From Pseudonocardia sp. HH130630-07 (GTDB taxonomy: Bacteria; Actinomycetota; Actinomycetes; Mycobacteriales; Pseudonocardiaceae): a stretch of 64,000 nucleotides of DNA. This document shows, piece after piece, positions 34,567 to 43,009 of this stretch. Position 1 is the stretch's first letter; every line of letters begins with the position of its first letter. Location: NCBI RefSeq assembly GCF_001698125.1, contig NZ_CP013854.1, forward strand, positions 5,580,001 through 5,644,000, given 5' to 3'. The translations under genes and the position numbers were made by a program. The notes under the pieces are model-generated. The model was given only the letters and a program-made list of their open reading frames with translations. It was not told where the DNA came from and made no database searches.

Positions 34567-35651
34567 GGACGGCGGCACGTCTGCGCGAGGTCCCCTGGTG
34601 GCGCTGGCTCCTGCTCGGCGGCCTGACGACGGTCGGCACGATCGCCCTCGCCGCGCTCGACGTGCCGTCGCCGGCCCTGTTCGCCGGGCTGCTCGTGGCG
34701 AGCGTGCTCGCGCTGGCCGGGCTCGGGCCCGATCGTGTGGCCCGCCCGGCGACGTCCGGGGCGCAGGCCGTGATCGGCATCGTCATCGGGCTGCTGGCCC
34801 GCCCGGACACCCTCGCCACGGTCGCCGCGCAGGGGGTGCCGGTGCTCCTGATCAGCCTCGGGACGCTGCTCGTCTCCATGGCCGCCGGGCTGCTGATGGG
34901 GCTCCAGCGCGGGGTCACCCCGCTCACCGGGATGCTCGCGCAGACCGCGGGCGGCGCGTCCGGGCTCGTCGCGATCAGCCGGGAGCTGGGTGGTGACGAG
35001 CGGATGGTCGCCGTCATCCAGTACCTGCGGGTCGGCCTGGTGACGGCGACGATGCCGGTCGTCGCCGCGCTCGCCTACGGCGCGGGGACCGGCGGTGGCG
35101 CCACCGGTGCACCGGCCGCCCCGCAGGCTCCCTGGTGGGTCGGTCTCGCGATCACCGCCGCCTGCGTGCTGATCGGGATCCCGCTCGGCCGGCTCGCGCG
35201 GGTGCCGGCGGCCGCGCTGCTCGGGCCCATGGTCGTCGCGCTGGTGATCAGCACGGCCGGTCTCTCGTTCGACGCGGCCGTCCCGATGCCGCTGGTCGAG
35301 GTCGCCTATGCGGTGATCGGCTGGCAGGCCGGGCTGCGGTTCACCCGGGCGGCCCTCGGCACCGTCGTGCGAGTGCTGCCGCTGGCGACCGCACTGATCC
35401 TCGCCGTCGTCGCGCTGTGCGCGGCGCTCGGGATGCTGCTGTCCCACCTCACCGGCATGACGCCGCTCGAGGGCTACCTCGCGACCACCCCCGGCGGGAT
35501 CTACGCGGTGCTCGCCACGGCGATCTCCTCGGGCGCGGACGTCACCTCGGTCGTCGCGGTCCAGGTGCTGCGGGTGGTCCTCATGCTGCTGGCGGCGCCG
35601 TGGATCGCCCGGTTCGTCGGGCGCCGGCTGGGCGCCGGGCCCGCGACCTGA
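34563..35651 (+). CDS. AbrB-family (AbrB duplication) membrane protein
   Basis: Polytopic membrane protein of 362 aa with about ten helices arranged as two similar halves, as in the AbrB/YdhH-type family (COG3180). Repeated blocks are GAQAVIGIVIGLLARPDTL in the first half and EVAYAVIGWQAGLRFTRAAL in the second. Each is followed by a Gly-rich stretch (QTAGGASGLVA, TTPGGIYAVLA). Members are annotated as transcriptional regulators only by name; they are integral membrane proteins, probably transporters. A GTG start at 34563 is coupled to an upstream mini-ORF. Confidence 0.82.
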   Translation: MRTAARLREVPWWRWLLLGGLTTVGTIALAALDVPSPALFAGLLVASVLALAGLGPDRVARPATSGAQAVIGIVIGLLARPDTLATVAAQGVPVLLISLGTLLVSMAAGLLMGLQRGVTPLTGMLAQTAGGASGLVAISRELGGDERMVAVIQYLRVGLVTATMPVVAALAYGAGTGGGATGAPAAPQAPWWVGLAITAACVLIGIPLGRLARVPAAALLGPMVVALVISTAGLSFDAAVPMPLVEVAYAVIGWQAGLRFTRAALGTVVRVLPLATALILAVVALCAALGMLLSHLTGMTPLEGYLATTPGGIYAVLATAISSGADVTSVVAVQVLRVVLMLLAAPWIARFVGRRLGAGPAT

Positions 35652-35746
35652 CCGCGAAGATCCACACTCGTGGCGCACAGGTGGTGCGGCGGGACGGGTG
35701 CATGCGGCAGGCTGTCACCGAATCGATCCGGACGGAAGGACACCGC

Positions 35747-37381
35747 ATGTCCGTGCACGAGCGCGCCGGGACCCCGGCACGCGCCGAGGACCTGATCGAC
35801 GTGGACGCGCTGCTCGCGGCGTACCGCGACACCCGGCCCGACCCGGCGGTCGACGTCCAGCGGGTCGCCTTCGGCACCTCCGGTCACCGCGGCTCGGCGC
35901 TGGCGGCCACGTTCAACGACGACCACATCGCCGCAACCAGCCAGGCAATCGTCGAGTACCGGGCCGCACAGGGCATCGACGGCCCGCTGTTCCTGGGGCG
36001 CGACTCGCACGCGCTGTCCGAGCCCGCCACCCGGACCGCGGCCGAGGTGTTCGCCGCGAACGGCGTGGAGCTGGTGCTCGACTCCCGCGACGGCCTGACG
36101 CCCACCCCGGCGATCTCGCACGCGATCCTCGTGGCCAACGCCGGGCGCTCCGCGCACCTGGCCGACGGCGTCGTCGTCACCCCGTCGCACAACCCGCCCG
36201 CCGACGGCGGCTTCAAGTACAACCCGCCGGACGGCGGCCCGGCCGGCACCGACGCGACGTCCTGGATCGCCGACCGCGCCAACGCGCTGCTGGAGGCCGG
36301 ACTGTCCGGGGTCCGGCGGACGACCGCGGTCGAGGCCGGGCGCTACGACTACCGCGGCGAGTACGTGGCGGCGCTGGACCAGGTACTGGACATGGCGGCG
36401 ATCCGGGACGCCGGGGTCACGATCGGCGCCGACCCGCTCGGCGGTGCGTCGGTCGACTACTGGGGCGCGATCGCCGAGCGCTACGGCCTGGACCTCACCG
36501 TGGTGAACCCCGAGGTCGACCCGGCGTTCGGGTTCATGACCCTGGACTGGGACGGCAAGATCCGGATGGACTGCTCGTCGCCGTACGCGATGGCGTCCCT
36601 GGTCTCGCGGATGTCGTCGGACGCCCCGTTCACCATCGCCACCGGCAACGACGCCGACGCCGACCGGCACGGCATCGTCACCGCCGACGGCGGCCTGATG
36701 AACCCGAACCACTACCTGGCCGTCGCGATCGGCTACCTGTACGCGCACCGGCCCGGCTGGCCGTCCGCGGCCGGTATCGGCAAGACCGCGGTGAGCTCGT
36801 CGATGATCGACCGGGTCGCCGCCGACCTGGGGCGCCCGCTGGTCGAGGTGCCGGTCGGGTTCAAGTGGTTCGTCCCGGGCCTGCGTTCCGGTGACATCGC
36901 CTTCGGCGGCGAGGAGAGCGCCGGGGCGTCGTTCCTGCGCCGCGACGGGTCGCCGTGGAGCACCGACAAGGACGGCCTGCTGCTCGCGCTGCTCGCCTCC
37001 GAGATCACCGCCGTCACCGGCCGGACCCCGACCGAGCACTACGCCGACCTCACCCGCCGGTTCGGTGAGCCCGCGTACGCGCGTACCGACGTCGCCTGCA
37101 GCCGCGAGGACAAGGCGGCCCTGGCCAAGCTGGACTCCGGCGCGGTGACCGCCACCGAGCTGGCCGGGGACCCGATCACGGCGCGGCTCACCAGCGCACC
37201 GGGCAACGACGCGGCCCTCGGCGGGCTCAAGGTCGTGACCGGCTCCGGCTGGTTCGCGGCGCGGCCGTCGGGCACCGAGGACGTCTACAAGGTCTACGCC
37301 GAGAGCTTCCGTGGCGCCGAACACCTCGCCGCCATCCAGTCGGAGGCCCGCGAGGTGGTCGCCACCGCGCTGGCCGGATGA
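35747..37381 (+). CDS. pgm: Phosphoglucomutase, alpha-D-glucose-phosphate-specific
   Basis: Interconverts glucose 1-phosphate and glucose 6-phosphate, feeding glycogen, trehalose and cell-wall sugar nucleotide synthesis. It is 544 aa, the usual length. The active-site phosphoserine lies in VVTPSHNP; metal-binding Asp residues are in GNDADADRHG; the sugar-recognition loop is FGGEESAGASF; the phosphate-binding RPSGTEDVYKVY is near the end. The ATG at 35747 has GGAAGG upstream. The stop region abuts the polyphosphate glucokinase gene, giving a two-gene unit that handles glucose 6-phosphate. Confidence 0.97.
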   Translation: MSVHERAGTPARAEDLIDVDALLAAYRDTRPDPAVDVQRVAFGTSGHRGSALAATFNDDHIAATSQAIVEYRAAQGIDGPLFLGRDSHALSEPATRTAAEVFAANGVELVLDSRDGLTPTPAISHAILVANAGRSAHLADGVVVTPSHNPPADGGFKYNPPDGGPAGTDATSWIADRANALLEAGLSGVRRTTAVEAGRYDYRGEYVAALDQVLDMAAIRDAGVTIGADPLGGASVDYWGAIAERYGLDLTVVNPEVDPAFGFMTLDWDGKIRMDCSSPYAMASLVSRMSSDAPFTIATGNDADADRHGIVTADGGLMNPNHYLAVAIGYLYAHRPGWPSAAGIGKTAVSSSMIDRVAADLGRPLVEVPVGFKWFVPGLRSGDIAFGGEESAGASFLRRDGSPWSTDKDGLLLALLASEITAVTGRTPTEHYADLTRRFGEPAYARTDVACSREDKAALAKLDSGAVTATELAGDPITARLTSAPGNDAALGGLKVVTGSGWFAARPSGTEDVYKVYAESFRGAEHLAAIQSEAREVVATALAG

Positions 37382-37395
37382 GGGGGAACGACGAC

Positions 37396-38142
37396 GTGAG
37401 CAGCAAGCACGAGCACGGTTTCGGTGTCGACATCGGCGGGTCCGGGATCAAGGGCGCGCCGGTCGACCTGGAGAAGGGCAGGCTGGCCGACGACCGTGTG
37501 CGGATCCCGACCCCGCAGCCCTCGACCCCGGAGTCGGTCGCCGAGACGGTCGCCGAGATCCTCGACGAGTTCGGCTGGACCGGGCCGTTCGGGTGCACCT
37601 TCCCCGCCGTCGTCCAGCACGGGGTCACCCGCACCGCCGCGAACGTCGATCCCTCCTGGATCGACTGCGACGCGGCCGGTGTGCTGCAGCGGGTCACCGG
37701 CCGCCAGGCGCTGCTGGTGAACGACGCCGACGCCGCGGGGGTCGCCGAGGCCGAGTTCGGTGCGGCCGGCTCGGCCGACGGCGTCGTCCTGCTCGCGACG
37801 CTGGGCACCGGGATCGGCACCGCGCTCGTCGTGAACGGCCGGCTCGTGCCGAACACCGAGTTCGGGCACCTGGAGATCGACGGGTTCGACGCCGAGTCCC
37901 GGGCCGCCGACTCCGCCCGGGAGCGGGACGATCTCGGCTGGGAGGAGTGGGGTGAGCGGCTCACCCGCTACTTCACCCACGTGGAGAACCTGCTCTGGCC
38001 GGACCTGATCGTCGTCGGTGGCGGGGTCAGCAAGAAGTTCGACAAGTGGTCGCCGCACGTCCGGACCCGGACCCGGATGGTCCCGGCGACGCTGCTCAAC
38101 GAGGCCGGGATCGTCGGCGCGGCGCTGCTCGCCCGCCGCTGA
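37396..38142 (+). CDS. ppgK: Polyphosphate glucokinase
   Basis: ROK-fold kinase of about 248 aa that phosphorylates glucose with polyphosphate (or ATP), an actinobacterial hallmark enzyme. GVDIGGSGIKGAPVDL is the phosphate-binding start, FPAVVQHGV and VNDADAAGVAEAEFG carry the catalytic region, LGTGIGTALV is the second phosphate loop, and EFGHLEI binds sugar. I prefer the GTG at 37396, 9 bases after AGGGGG. An ATG at 37378 that overlaps the pgm stop by 4 bases is possible. It works with pgm on glucose 6-phosphate. Confidence 0.95.
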   Translation: MSSKHEHGFGVDIGGSGIKGAPVDLEKGRLADDRVRIPTPQPSTPESVAETVAEILDEFGWTGPFGCTFPAVVQHGVTRTAANVDPSWIDCDAAGVLQRVTGRQALLVNDADAAGVAEAEFGAAGSADGVVLLATLGTGIGTALVVNGRLVPNTEFGHLEIDGFDAESRAADSARERDDLGWEEWGERLTRYFTHVENLLWPDLIVVGGGVSKKFDKWSPHVRTRTRMVPATLLNEAGIVGAALLARR

Positions 38143-38287
38143 CCCGCCGACCGGCGCGGGGTGCGGTCGTCCCGTGTCCCGGTCCGCCTCTCCCGAACGG
38201 TACGGCGACGGCACGTGACGTTTGCTCGGTTCGTCCCGCCGGGAGCACACTGGAGACACACAAGGGGTCGGCGCGGGAGGTGGCGGC

Positions 38288-38932
38288 ATGGTCGGCGTGA
38301 CCGTCGCGGAGCAGGAACGCTCGTGCCCAGGGCGGCGGGAGCGCAAGAAGCTGCGTACCCGGTCCGCACTGCGGGCGGCTGCCCTGGACCGGGCACTGCG
38401 CCAGGGACCGGAGGCCTTCACCGTCGAGGAGGTCTGCGCCGACGCCGACGTCGCGCCGCGCACCTTCTTCAACTACTTCCCGTCCAAGGACGCGGCTCTC
38501 TTCGGCTGGGACGGGGCGGCACTGGACGAGTTGGCCGACGAGGTCCGCGCGGCGCCGGCGGGCCCTCCGCTGGTGGCTGCGACGGCCGTCCTCGGTGCGC
38601 TGGCCGCGGTCCTGACCACGAGCCCCATCTGGCACGGCCAGCTGGAACTGCTACGAGCCCACCCCGAGCTGACCGGCAGGATCGCGCAGGTGGGACGGAC
38701 GCTGGAGGCGACCGTGGCGCACGCGCTCGCCGACCGCGACGGCGTCGCCGATCCGCGGCTCGAGCATCGTGTCGCGGCTGCCGGGGCGATGGCGGTGTTG
38801 CAGGTCACCGTCGCCGTCTGGCTGGATGATCCGGCCGGGCCGGACGCGGGCGCGGTGCACGCCGACGTCCTGGCCCAGGCCCGTGCGGCGTTCGCCGGGG
38901 CGTCGCCGACTCAGTTCCCGGGCGGCCCGTAG
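38288..38932 (+). CDS. TetR-family transcriptional regulator
   Basis: DNA-binding regulator of 214 aa. The N-terminal helix-turn-helix is clear: LRAAALDRALRQG, FTVEEVCADADVAPRTFFNYFPSKDAAL. The C-terminal ligand domain resembles the MftR/TetR_C_17 type. The ATG at 38288 follows GGGAGGTGG. It is convergent with, and overlaps by 22 bases, a DHFR-like gene. Its target and ligand are unknown. Confidence 0.9.
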   Translation: MVGVTVAEQERSCPGRRERKKLRTRSALRAAALDRALRQGPEAFTVEEVCADADVAPRTFFNYFPSKDAALFGWDGAALDELADEVRAAPAGPPLVAATAVLGALAAVLTTSPIWHGQLELLRAHPELTGRIAQVGRTLEATVAHALADRDGVADPRLEHRVAAAGAMAVLQVTVAVWLDDPAGPDAGAVHADVLAQARAAFAGASPTQFPGGP

Positions 38933-39456
38933 GTCATCCGGACGACCCCGTTGTCGTACGCCTCGGACGCCACGAGCCGCAGCGGGATCCGCTGCCCCTC
39001 GGCGAACAGCCGCTGCCCGGCGCCGAGCGCCACCGGGTAGACGAACAGGTTCAGCGTGTCGACCAGCCCGTCGGCGAGCAGCGCCCGGACCAGGGTGGCG
39101 CTGCCGCTGACGTAGATGCCGCCGTCGACAGAGTCCTTCAGCTCCTGGATCCGGCGTGGGTGGTACGCCCCGAGGACGGACGCGTTCTCCCACTCCAGGG
39201 GATCGGTCAGCGTCGAGGTCACGACGTGCTTCGGCGCACCGTTGAAGAACGCCGCACCGGACTCCTCGTCGTGCCCCTGCGGCGACCAGGCCGGGTAGAA
39301 CGCCTCGTAGGTGGTGCGGCCCAGCAGGATCGCCTGGTCGCAGAGCGCGCCGATCGCGGCGCCCATCGCGTCGGTGAAGCCGTACTCGGCCGTCCACGAC
39401 GGGTCCTCGACCACGCCGTCGAGGCTGATGAACTCGTGCACGTCGATGGTTCCCAC
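38911..39456 (-). CDS. Dihydrofolate-reductase-family (RibD C-terminal-like) protein
   Basis: NADPH-dependent reductase fold of 181 aa: VHEFISLDGVVEDP, LLGRTTYEAFYPAW, KHVVTSTL, IYVSGSATLVRALLADGLVDTLNLFVYPV and the C-terminal strand RMTYGPP. This group (often called YyaP/YwjB or RibD_C) is not the housekeeping DHFR and its substrates are mostly unknown. Its 3' end overlaps the TetR gene by 22 bases on the opposite strand. It lies 76 bases upstream-facing of the mannitol-dehydrogenase-family gene's stop, same strand. Confidence 0.9.
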   Translation of the reverse strand: MGTIDVHEFISLDGVVEDPSWTAEYGFTDAMGAAIGALCDQAILLGRTTYEAFYPAWSPQGHDEESGAAFFNGAPKHVVTSTLTDPLEWENASVLGAYHPRRIQELKDSVDGGIYVSGSATLVRALLADGLVDTLNLFVYPVALGAGQRLFAEGQRIPLRLVASEAYDNGVVRMTYGPPGN

Positions 39457-39532
39457 GGTGTCTCCCCTGATCGGGCGGATGCGTCGTCAACTCCGACCGG
39501 GGGCGCCACCGGAAATCATCGGCCGGGAAGGA

Positions 39533-41014
39533 TCACCCGAGTTCGGCGACGGTCGCCGCAGCGCCCCGCTCGTAGAGCGACTCCAGCGCCCGGCGGAACG
39601 CCCCGGCGAAGCGCTCGTCGTCGGCGAGGTCACCGAAGACGGGGCGGTAGCGCAGGAAGGTCAGCGGCTCGGAGCGCTCGCGCCGGGCCAGCGGGGTCAG
39701 CTCGTCGGCGAGCCGGTCCTGCTGCTCGACGGTCCCGCCCTGCTCGTCGGTGCCCTCGGCGTAGCGGCACCACCCGGCGACGACGGCGGCGGCCCGGTCG
39801 ACCGGTCCCCCGGCGGCGAGCTGCTCGCGCACCACCGGCAGCAGGAAGATCGAGACCCGGTCCGAGCTGCCGTAGTTGATCCGCATCAGGGTGTCCGCGA
39901 CGCCGGGGTTGGCGAACCGCCGGATCAGCGTGTCCTTGTACTCGTCGAGGTCGATCCCCGGGACCGGGCGCAGCGTGGGCGTCGCCTCGGCGTCCATGTA
40001 TCCGCGCAGGAACGCGGCGAACGTCGGGTCCTGGGCGACCTCGTGCACGTAGCGGTGCCCGGCGAGGTAGCCGAGGTAACCCAGTGCCTGGTGGGTGGCG
40101 TTGAGCAGCCGCAGCTTCATGAACTCGTAGGGGACGACGTCCTCCACGACCTGCACCCCGGCCCGCTCGAACTCCGGGCGGCCGGCGGCGAAGTGGTCCT
40201 CCAGCACCCACTGGGTGAACGGCTCGCAGACGACCGGCCAGCCGTCGCGCAGCCCGAAGCGCTCCTCGAGCGCGGCGCGGTCGGAGTCGGCGGTGGCCGG
40301 GGTGATCCGGTCGACCATCGAGTTCGGGAAGGTGACGTTCTCCGCCACCCAGGCGCCGAGCCCGGCGTCGCGCAGCTGGGCGACGCCGGTGAACACCCGG
40401 CGCGCGGTGTCGCCGTTGCCCTGCATGTTGTCGCAGCTCATGATCGTGAGCGGGCCGGTGCCGCGGTCCCGCCGGCGGGCGAGCGCCTCGACGACGAGCC
40501 CGAACGCGCCCGACGGCGCCCGCCCGGCGGCCATCGCGTCGAGGTCGTCCCCGACGCCGGGGAACTCCGGGTCGAACTCGCCGGTCTTCTGGTCGATCGC
40601 GTAGCCGCCCTCGGTGATCGTCAGCGAGACGATCCGGGTGTCCGGGTGCGCGATCCGCTCGACGACGGCCTCGGGGTCGTCCGGAGCGAACAGGTAGTCG
40701 ACCAGCGACCCCACCACCCGCGGCGCCAGCGAGCCGTCGGCCTCCTTGCGGACCAGGGTGTAGAGCCCGTCCTGGGCGGCCAGCACGTCGCGCATCCGCG
40801 CATCCGACGGCAGCACGCCGATCCCGCAGATCCCCCACTCACGGCCCTCGCCGGCCGTCAGCAGCGAGTCGACGTACATGGCGAGGTGGGCGCGGTGGAA
40901 CCCGCCGACCCCGATGTGGACGATGCCGGTCCGCACGCCGGCGCGGTCGTATCCCGGGACGTCCACCCCGTCCACGCCCTCGGTCCAGATCGCGTTCTCG
41001 TCCAGCGAGCGCAT
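39533..41014 (-). CDS. Mannitol dehydrogenase family polyol oxidoreductase
   Basis: Zinc-independent long-chain polyol dehydrogenase of 493 aa using NAD, in the mannitol/fructuronate (UxaB/MtlD-like) family. The Rossmann start is IVHIGVGGFHRAH. The catalytic helix MKLRLLNATHQALGYLG carries the Lys-x5-Asn-x2-His set. ENVTFPNSMVDRITP and CEPFTQWVLED are further family blocks. It converts a sugar alcohol such as mannitol or arabitol to the ketose. The ATG at 41014 follows GGGGGAGAGG; an upstream extension to 41047 lacks support. No sugar transporter is beside it. It is divergent from the XRE-TetR regulator. Confidence 0.9.
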   Translation of the reverse strand: MRSLDENAIWTEGVDGVDVPGYDRAGVRTGIVHIGVGGFHRAHLAMYVDSLLTAGEGREWGICGIGVLPSDARMRDVLAAQDGLYTLVRKEADGSLAPRVVGSLVDYLFAPDDPEAVVERIAHPDTRIVSLTITEGGYAIDQKTGEFDPEFPGVGDDLDAMAAGRAPSGAFGLVVEALARRRDRGTGPLTIMSCDNMQGNGDTARRVFTGVAQLRDAGLGAWVAENVTFPNSMVDRITPATADSDRAALEERFGLRDGWPVVCEPFTQWVLEDHFAAGRPEFERAGVQVVEDVVPYEFMKLRLLNATHQALGYLGYLAGHRYVHEVAQDPTFAAFLRGYMDAEATPTLRPVPGIDLDEYKDTLIRRFANPGVADTLMRINYGSSDRVSIFLLPVVREQLAAGGPVDRAAAVVAGWCRYAEGTDEQGGTVEQQDRLADELTPLARRERSEPLTFLRYRPVFGDLADDERFAGAFRRALESLYERGAAATVAELG

Positions 41015-41169
41015 GGCGGCCTCTCCCCCGTTCGACTCGGTCGCCACGGGACCCTACAGCGCGTCCCAGGGCGCACGCGTAGTCCGGCGCCCGTTACCGC
41101 AGCGAACTGAACGGCGCACCGGAGAAGACGCACCACACCCTCGTGAACTGGGCGTTATGCGTTCGTTGT

Positions 41170-41199
41170 TTGCGACGATCGCAAGTCCAGCACTAGCGT
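41170..41199 (+). promoter_or_regulatory. Promoter with operator dyad over -35, upstream of XRE-TetR regulator
   Basis: TTGCGA-N3-TCGCAA (41170-41184) is a perfect dyad. Its left arm can serve as the -35, with an 18-base spacer to TAGCGT (41194-41199) as the -10, and the ATG is 8 bases further, so the mRNA would be leaderless or nearly so. A dyad over the -35 of a regulator gene suggests autorepression. The second half-site-like TTGTTTGCG lies just upstream. Confidence 0.6.
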
Positions 41200-41207
41200 C
41201 CCACTTC

Positions 41208-42119
41208 ATGTCCGATCTGCGGCCGGCGCCACCGGGAGACGAGGCGATCGCCTCGCGGGTGCGTCAGCTGCTGGAACGGGACGGCTGGACCCAGCGCCGC
41301 TTCGCCGCGGCGATCGGGCTGGAGGAGACCAAGCTGTCCAAGGCGCTGGCCGGCCGCCGCCGGTTCGCCGCCGGCGAGCTGCTCGCCATCGCCGACGTCA
41401 CCGGGGAGACGGTCAACCGGCTGTTGCACGGCCGTGACGACGCGCGCACCCACACCGCCGTCCCGGTCGGCCGGGCCGCGACCCGGGAGCAGCCCGCGGG
41501 CAGCAGGGGTTCCCGGGAGACCCGCCGCCGCATCCTGGACGCGGCCTGGGTGCTGATCGCCGACCGCGGCTACCACCGGGTGCGGACCGCCGACGTCGCG
41601 CACGCCTGCGGGACCAGCCCGGCGGCGATCCACTACCACTTCCCGAGCCGCTCGGAACTGCTCGACGAGGCGCTGCGGCACAACGTCAAGCTCGCCTTCG
41701 ACCGGCAGGTCGCCGCGCTCGGTGAGATCGCCGACCCGCACCGGAGGCTGCTGCGGCTGATCGACCTGCAGCTGCCCGACGGCGAGCTGCTCCGCCGCGA
41801 GTGGTCGATCTGGATCCAGGTCTGGGCGGAGTCGGCCATCGACCCGTCGCGCCGCGAGCTGTACTGGGACTCCTACGACCGCTGGTTCCGCAGCGTCACC
41901 ATGACGCTCACCGACGGCGCCGGGACCGGCGTCTTCGTCCGCGGGGCCGCCGACCTCGCCCGCCCGCTCACCGCACTCGTCGACGGCCTGGGGATCCAGG
42001 TCATGGCGGGGACGCCGGGCACCGGCCCGGACGGCATGCGGGCGGTCCTGCACGACTTCATCGACCGGGCCGTGCTCGCGTGCCCGGACACCACGACCAA
42101 CCGGACGGAGAACGGATGA
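41208..42119 (+). CDS. Fusion regulator: XRE-type HTH plus TetR-family repressor
   Basis: Protein of 303 aa with two DNA-binding regions. Residues about 14-75 form an XRE/Cro-like helix-turn-helix (LLERDGWTQRRFAAAIGLEETKLSKALAGRR). After a linker, residues about 102-150 form a TetR HTH (RRRILDAAWVLIADRGYHRVRTADVAHACGTSPAAIHYHF). A BetI-like ligand domain follows. TetR proteins with an extra XRE module are uncommon. It is the first gene of the catabolic operon, overlapping the next gene by 4 bases (ATGA), so it most likely controls its own operon. The dyad upstream fits autoregulation. Confidence 0.9.
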   Translation: MSDLRPAPPGDEAIASRVRQLLERDGWTQRRFAAAIGLEETKLSKALAGRRRFAAGELLAIADVTGETVNRLLHGRDDARTHTAVPVGRAATREQPAGSRGSRETRRRILDAAWVLIADRGYHRVRTADVAHACGTSPAAIHYHFPSRSELLDEALRHNVKLAFDRQVAALGEIADPHRRLLRLIDLQLPDGELLRREWSIWIQVWAESAIDPSRRELYWDSYDRWFRSVTMTLTDGAGTGVFVRGAADLARPLTALVDGLGIQVMAGTPGTGPDGMRAVLHDFIDRAVLACPDTTTNRTENG

Positions 42120-43009
42120 ACCGTGACGTCGTCATCACCTGCGCGGTGACCGGGGCCGGGGACACACCCGGCCGCAGCCCGCACGTGCCCGTGACCCCGG
42201 CCGCGATCGCCGCCGACGCGATCGCGGCGGCCCGCGCCGGCGCAGCCGTCGTGCACATCCACGTGCGCGACCCCGAGACCGGCGACCCCTCGCGCGCCGT
42301 CGAGCTCTACCGCGACACCGTCACCCGGATCCGCGACTCCGGCGTCGACGTCGTGCTGAACCTGACCGCCGGCATGGGCGGCGACCTGGTCATCGACGCC
42401 GAGGACCCGCTCAAGCCGGTCGACGGCACCGACCTGGTCAACGCGCTCGAACGGCTCCCGCACGTCGAGGAGCTGCTGCCCGACATCTGCACGCTGGACT
42501 GCGGCTCGCTCAACTTCGGCGAGGGCAACCAGCTCTACATCTCCACCCCGGACATGCTCCGCACGGGCGCGAAGCGGGTGCAGGAGCTCGGCGTGAAGCC
42601 GGAGCTGGAGATCTTCGACACCGGGCAGCTGTGGTTCGCCACGACGCTCGTCGACGAGGGCCTGATCGACGCCCCGCCACTGTTCCAGCTGTGCATGGGC
42701 ATCCCCTACGGCGCCCCGGCCGATCCCGGCGTGCTGGCCGCGGAGGTGAACCTGCTGCCCGCGGGGGCCAACTTCGCCTCGTTCGCCATCGGCCGCAACC
42801 AGCTGCCGTGGGTCGCCCAGTCGATCCTGGCCGGCGGGCACGCCCGGGTCGGGCTGGAGGACAACCTGTACCTGTCCCGCGGGGTCAAGGCCACCAACGA
42901 GCAGCTCACCGAGCGTGCGGTGCAGATCGTCGAGAACCTCGGCGCCACGGTCGCCACGCCGGACCGCGCGCGGGAGATCCTCGGTCTGAAGGAGCGCGCC
43001 GGTGCCTGA
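42116..43009 (+). CDS. Beta-keto acid cleavage enzyme (BKACE, DUF849), probable 3-dehydrocarnitine cleavage
   Basis: TIM-barrel zinc enzyme of 297 aa. BKACE family members condense a beta-keto acid with acetyl-CoA to give acetoacetate and a new CoA ester. Zn-binding His47 and His49 lie in VVHIHVRDPETG; NLTAGMGG, PDICTLDCGSLNFG, EIFDTGQL and the acidic GLEDNLYL follow. With a carnitine-dehydrogenase-like enzyme next door, the likely substrate is 3-dehydrocarnitine, giving glycine-betainyl-CoA. This rests on context and on the known Pseudomonas pathway. Other beta-keto acids such as 3-keto-5-aminohexanoate are alternatives. It overlaps both neighbours. Confidence 0.9.
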   Translation: MNRDVVITCAVTGAGDTPGRSPHVPVTPAAIAADAIAAARAGAAVVHIHVRDPETGDPSRAVELYRDTVTRIRDSGVDVVLNLTAGMGGDLVIDAEDPLKPVDGTDLVNALERLPHVEELLPDICTLDCGSLNFGEGNQLYISTPDMLRTGAKRVQELGVKPELEIFDTGQLWFATTLVDEGLIDAPPLFQLCMGIPYGAPADPGVLAAEVNLLPAGANFASFAIGRNQLPWVAQSILAGGHARVGLEDNLYLSRGVKATNEQLTERAVQIVENLGATVATPDRAREILGLKERAGA

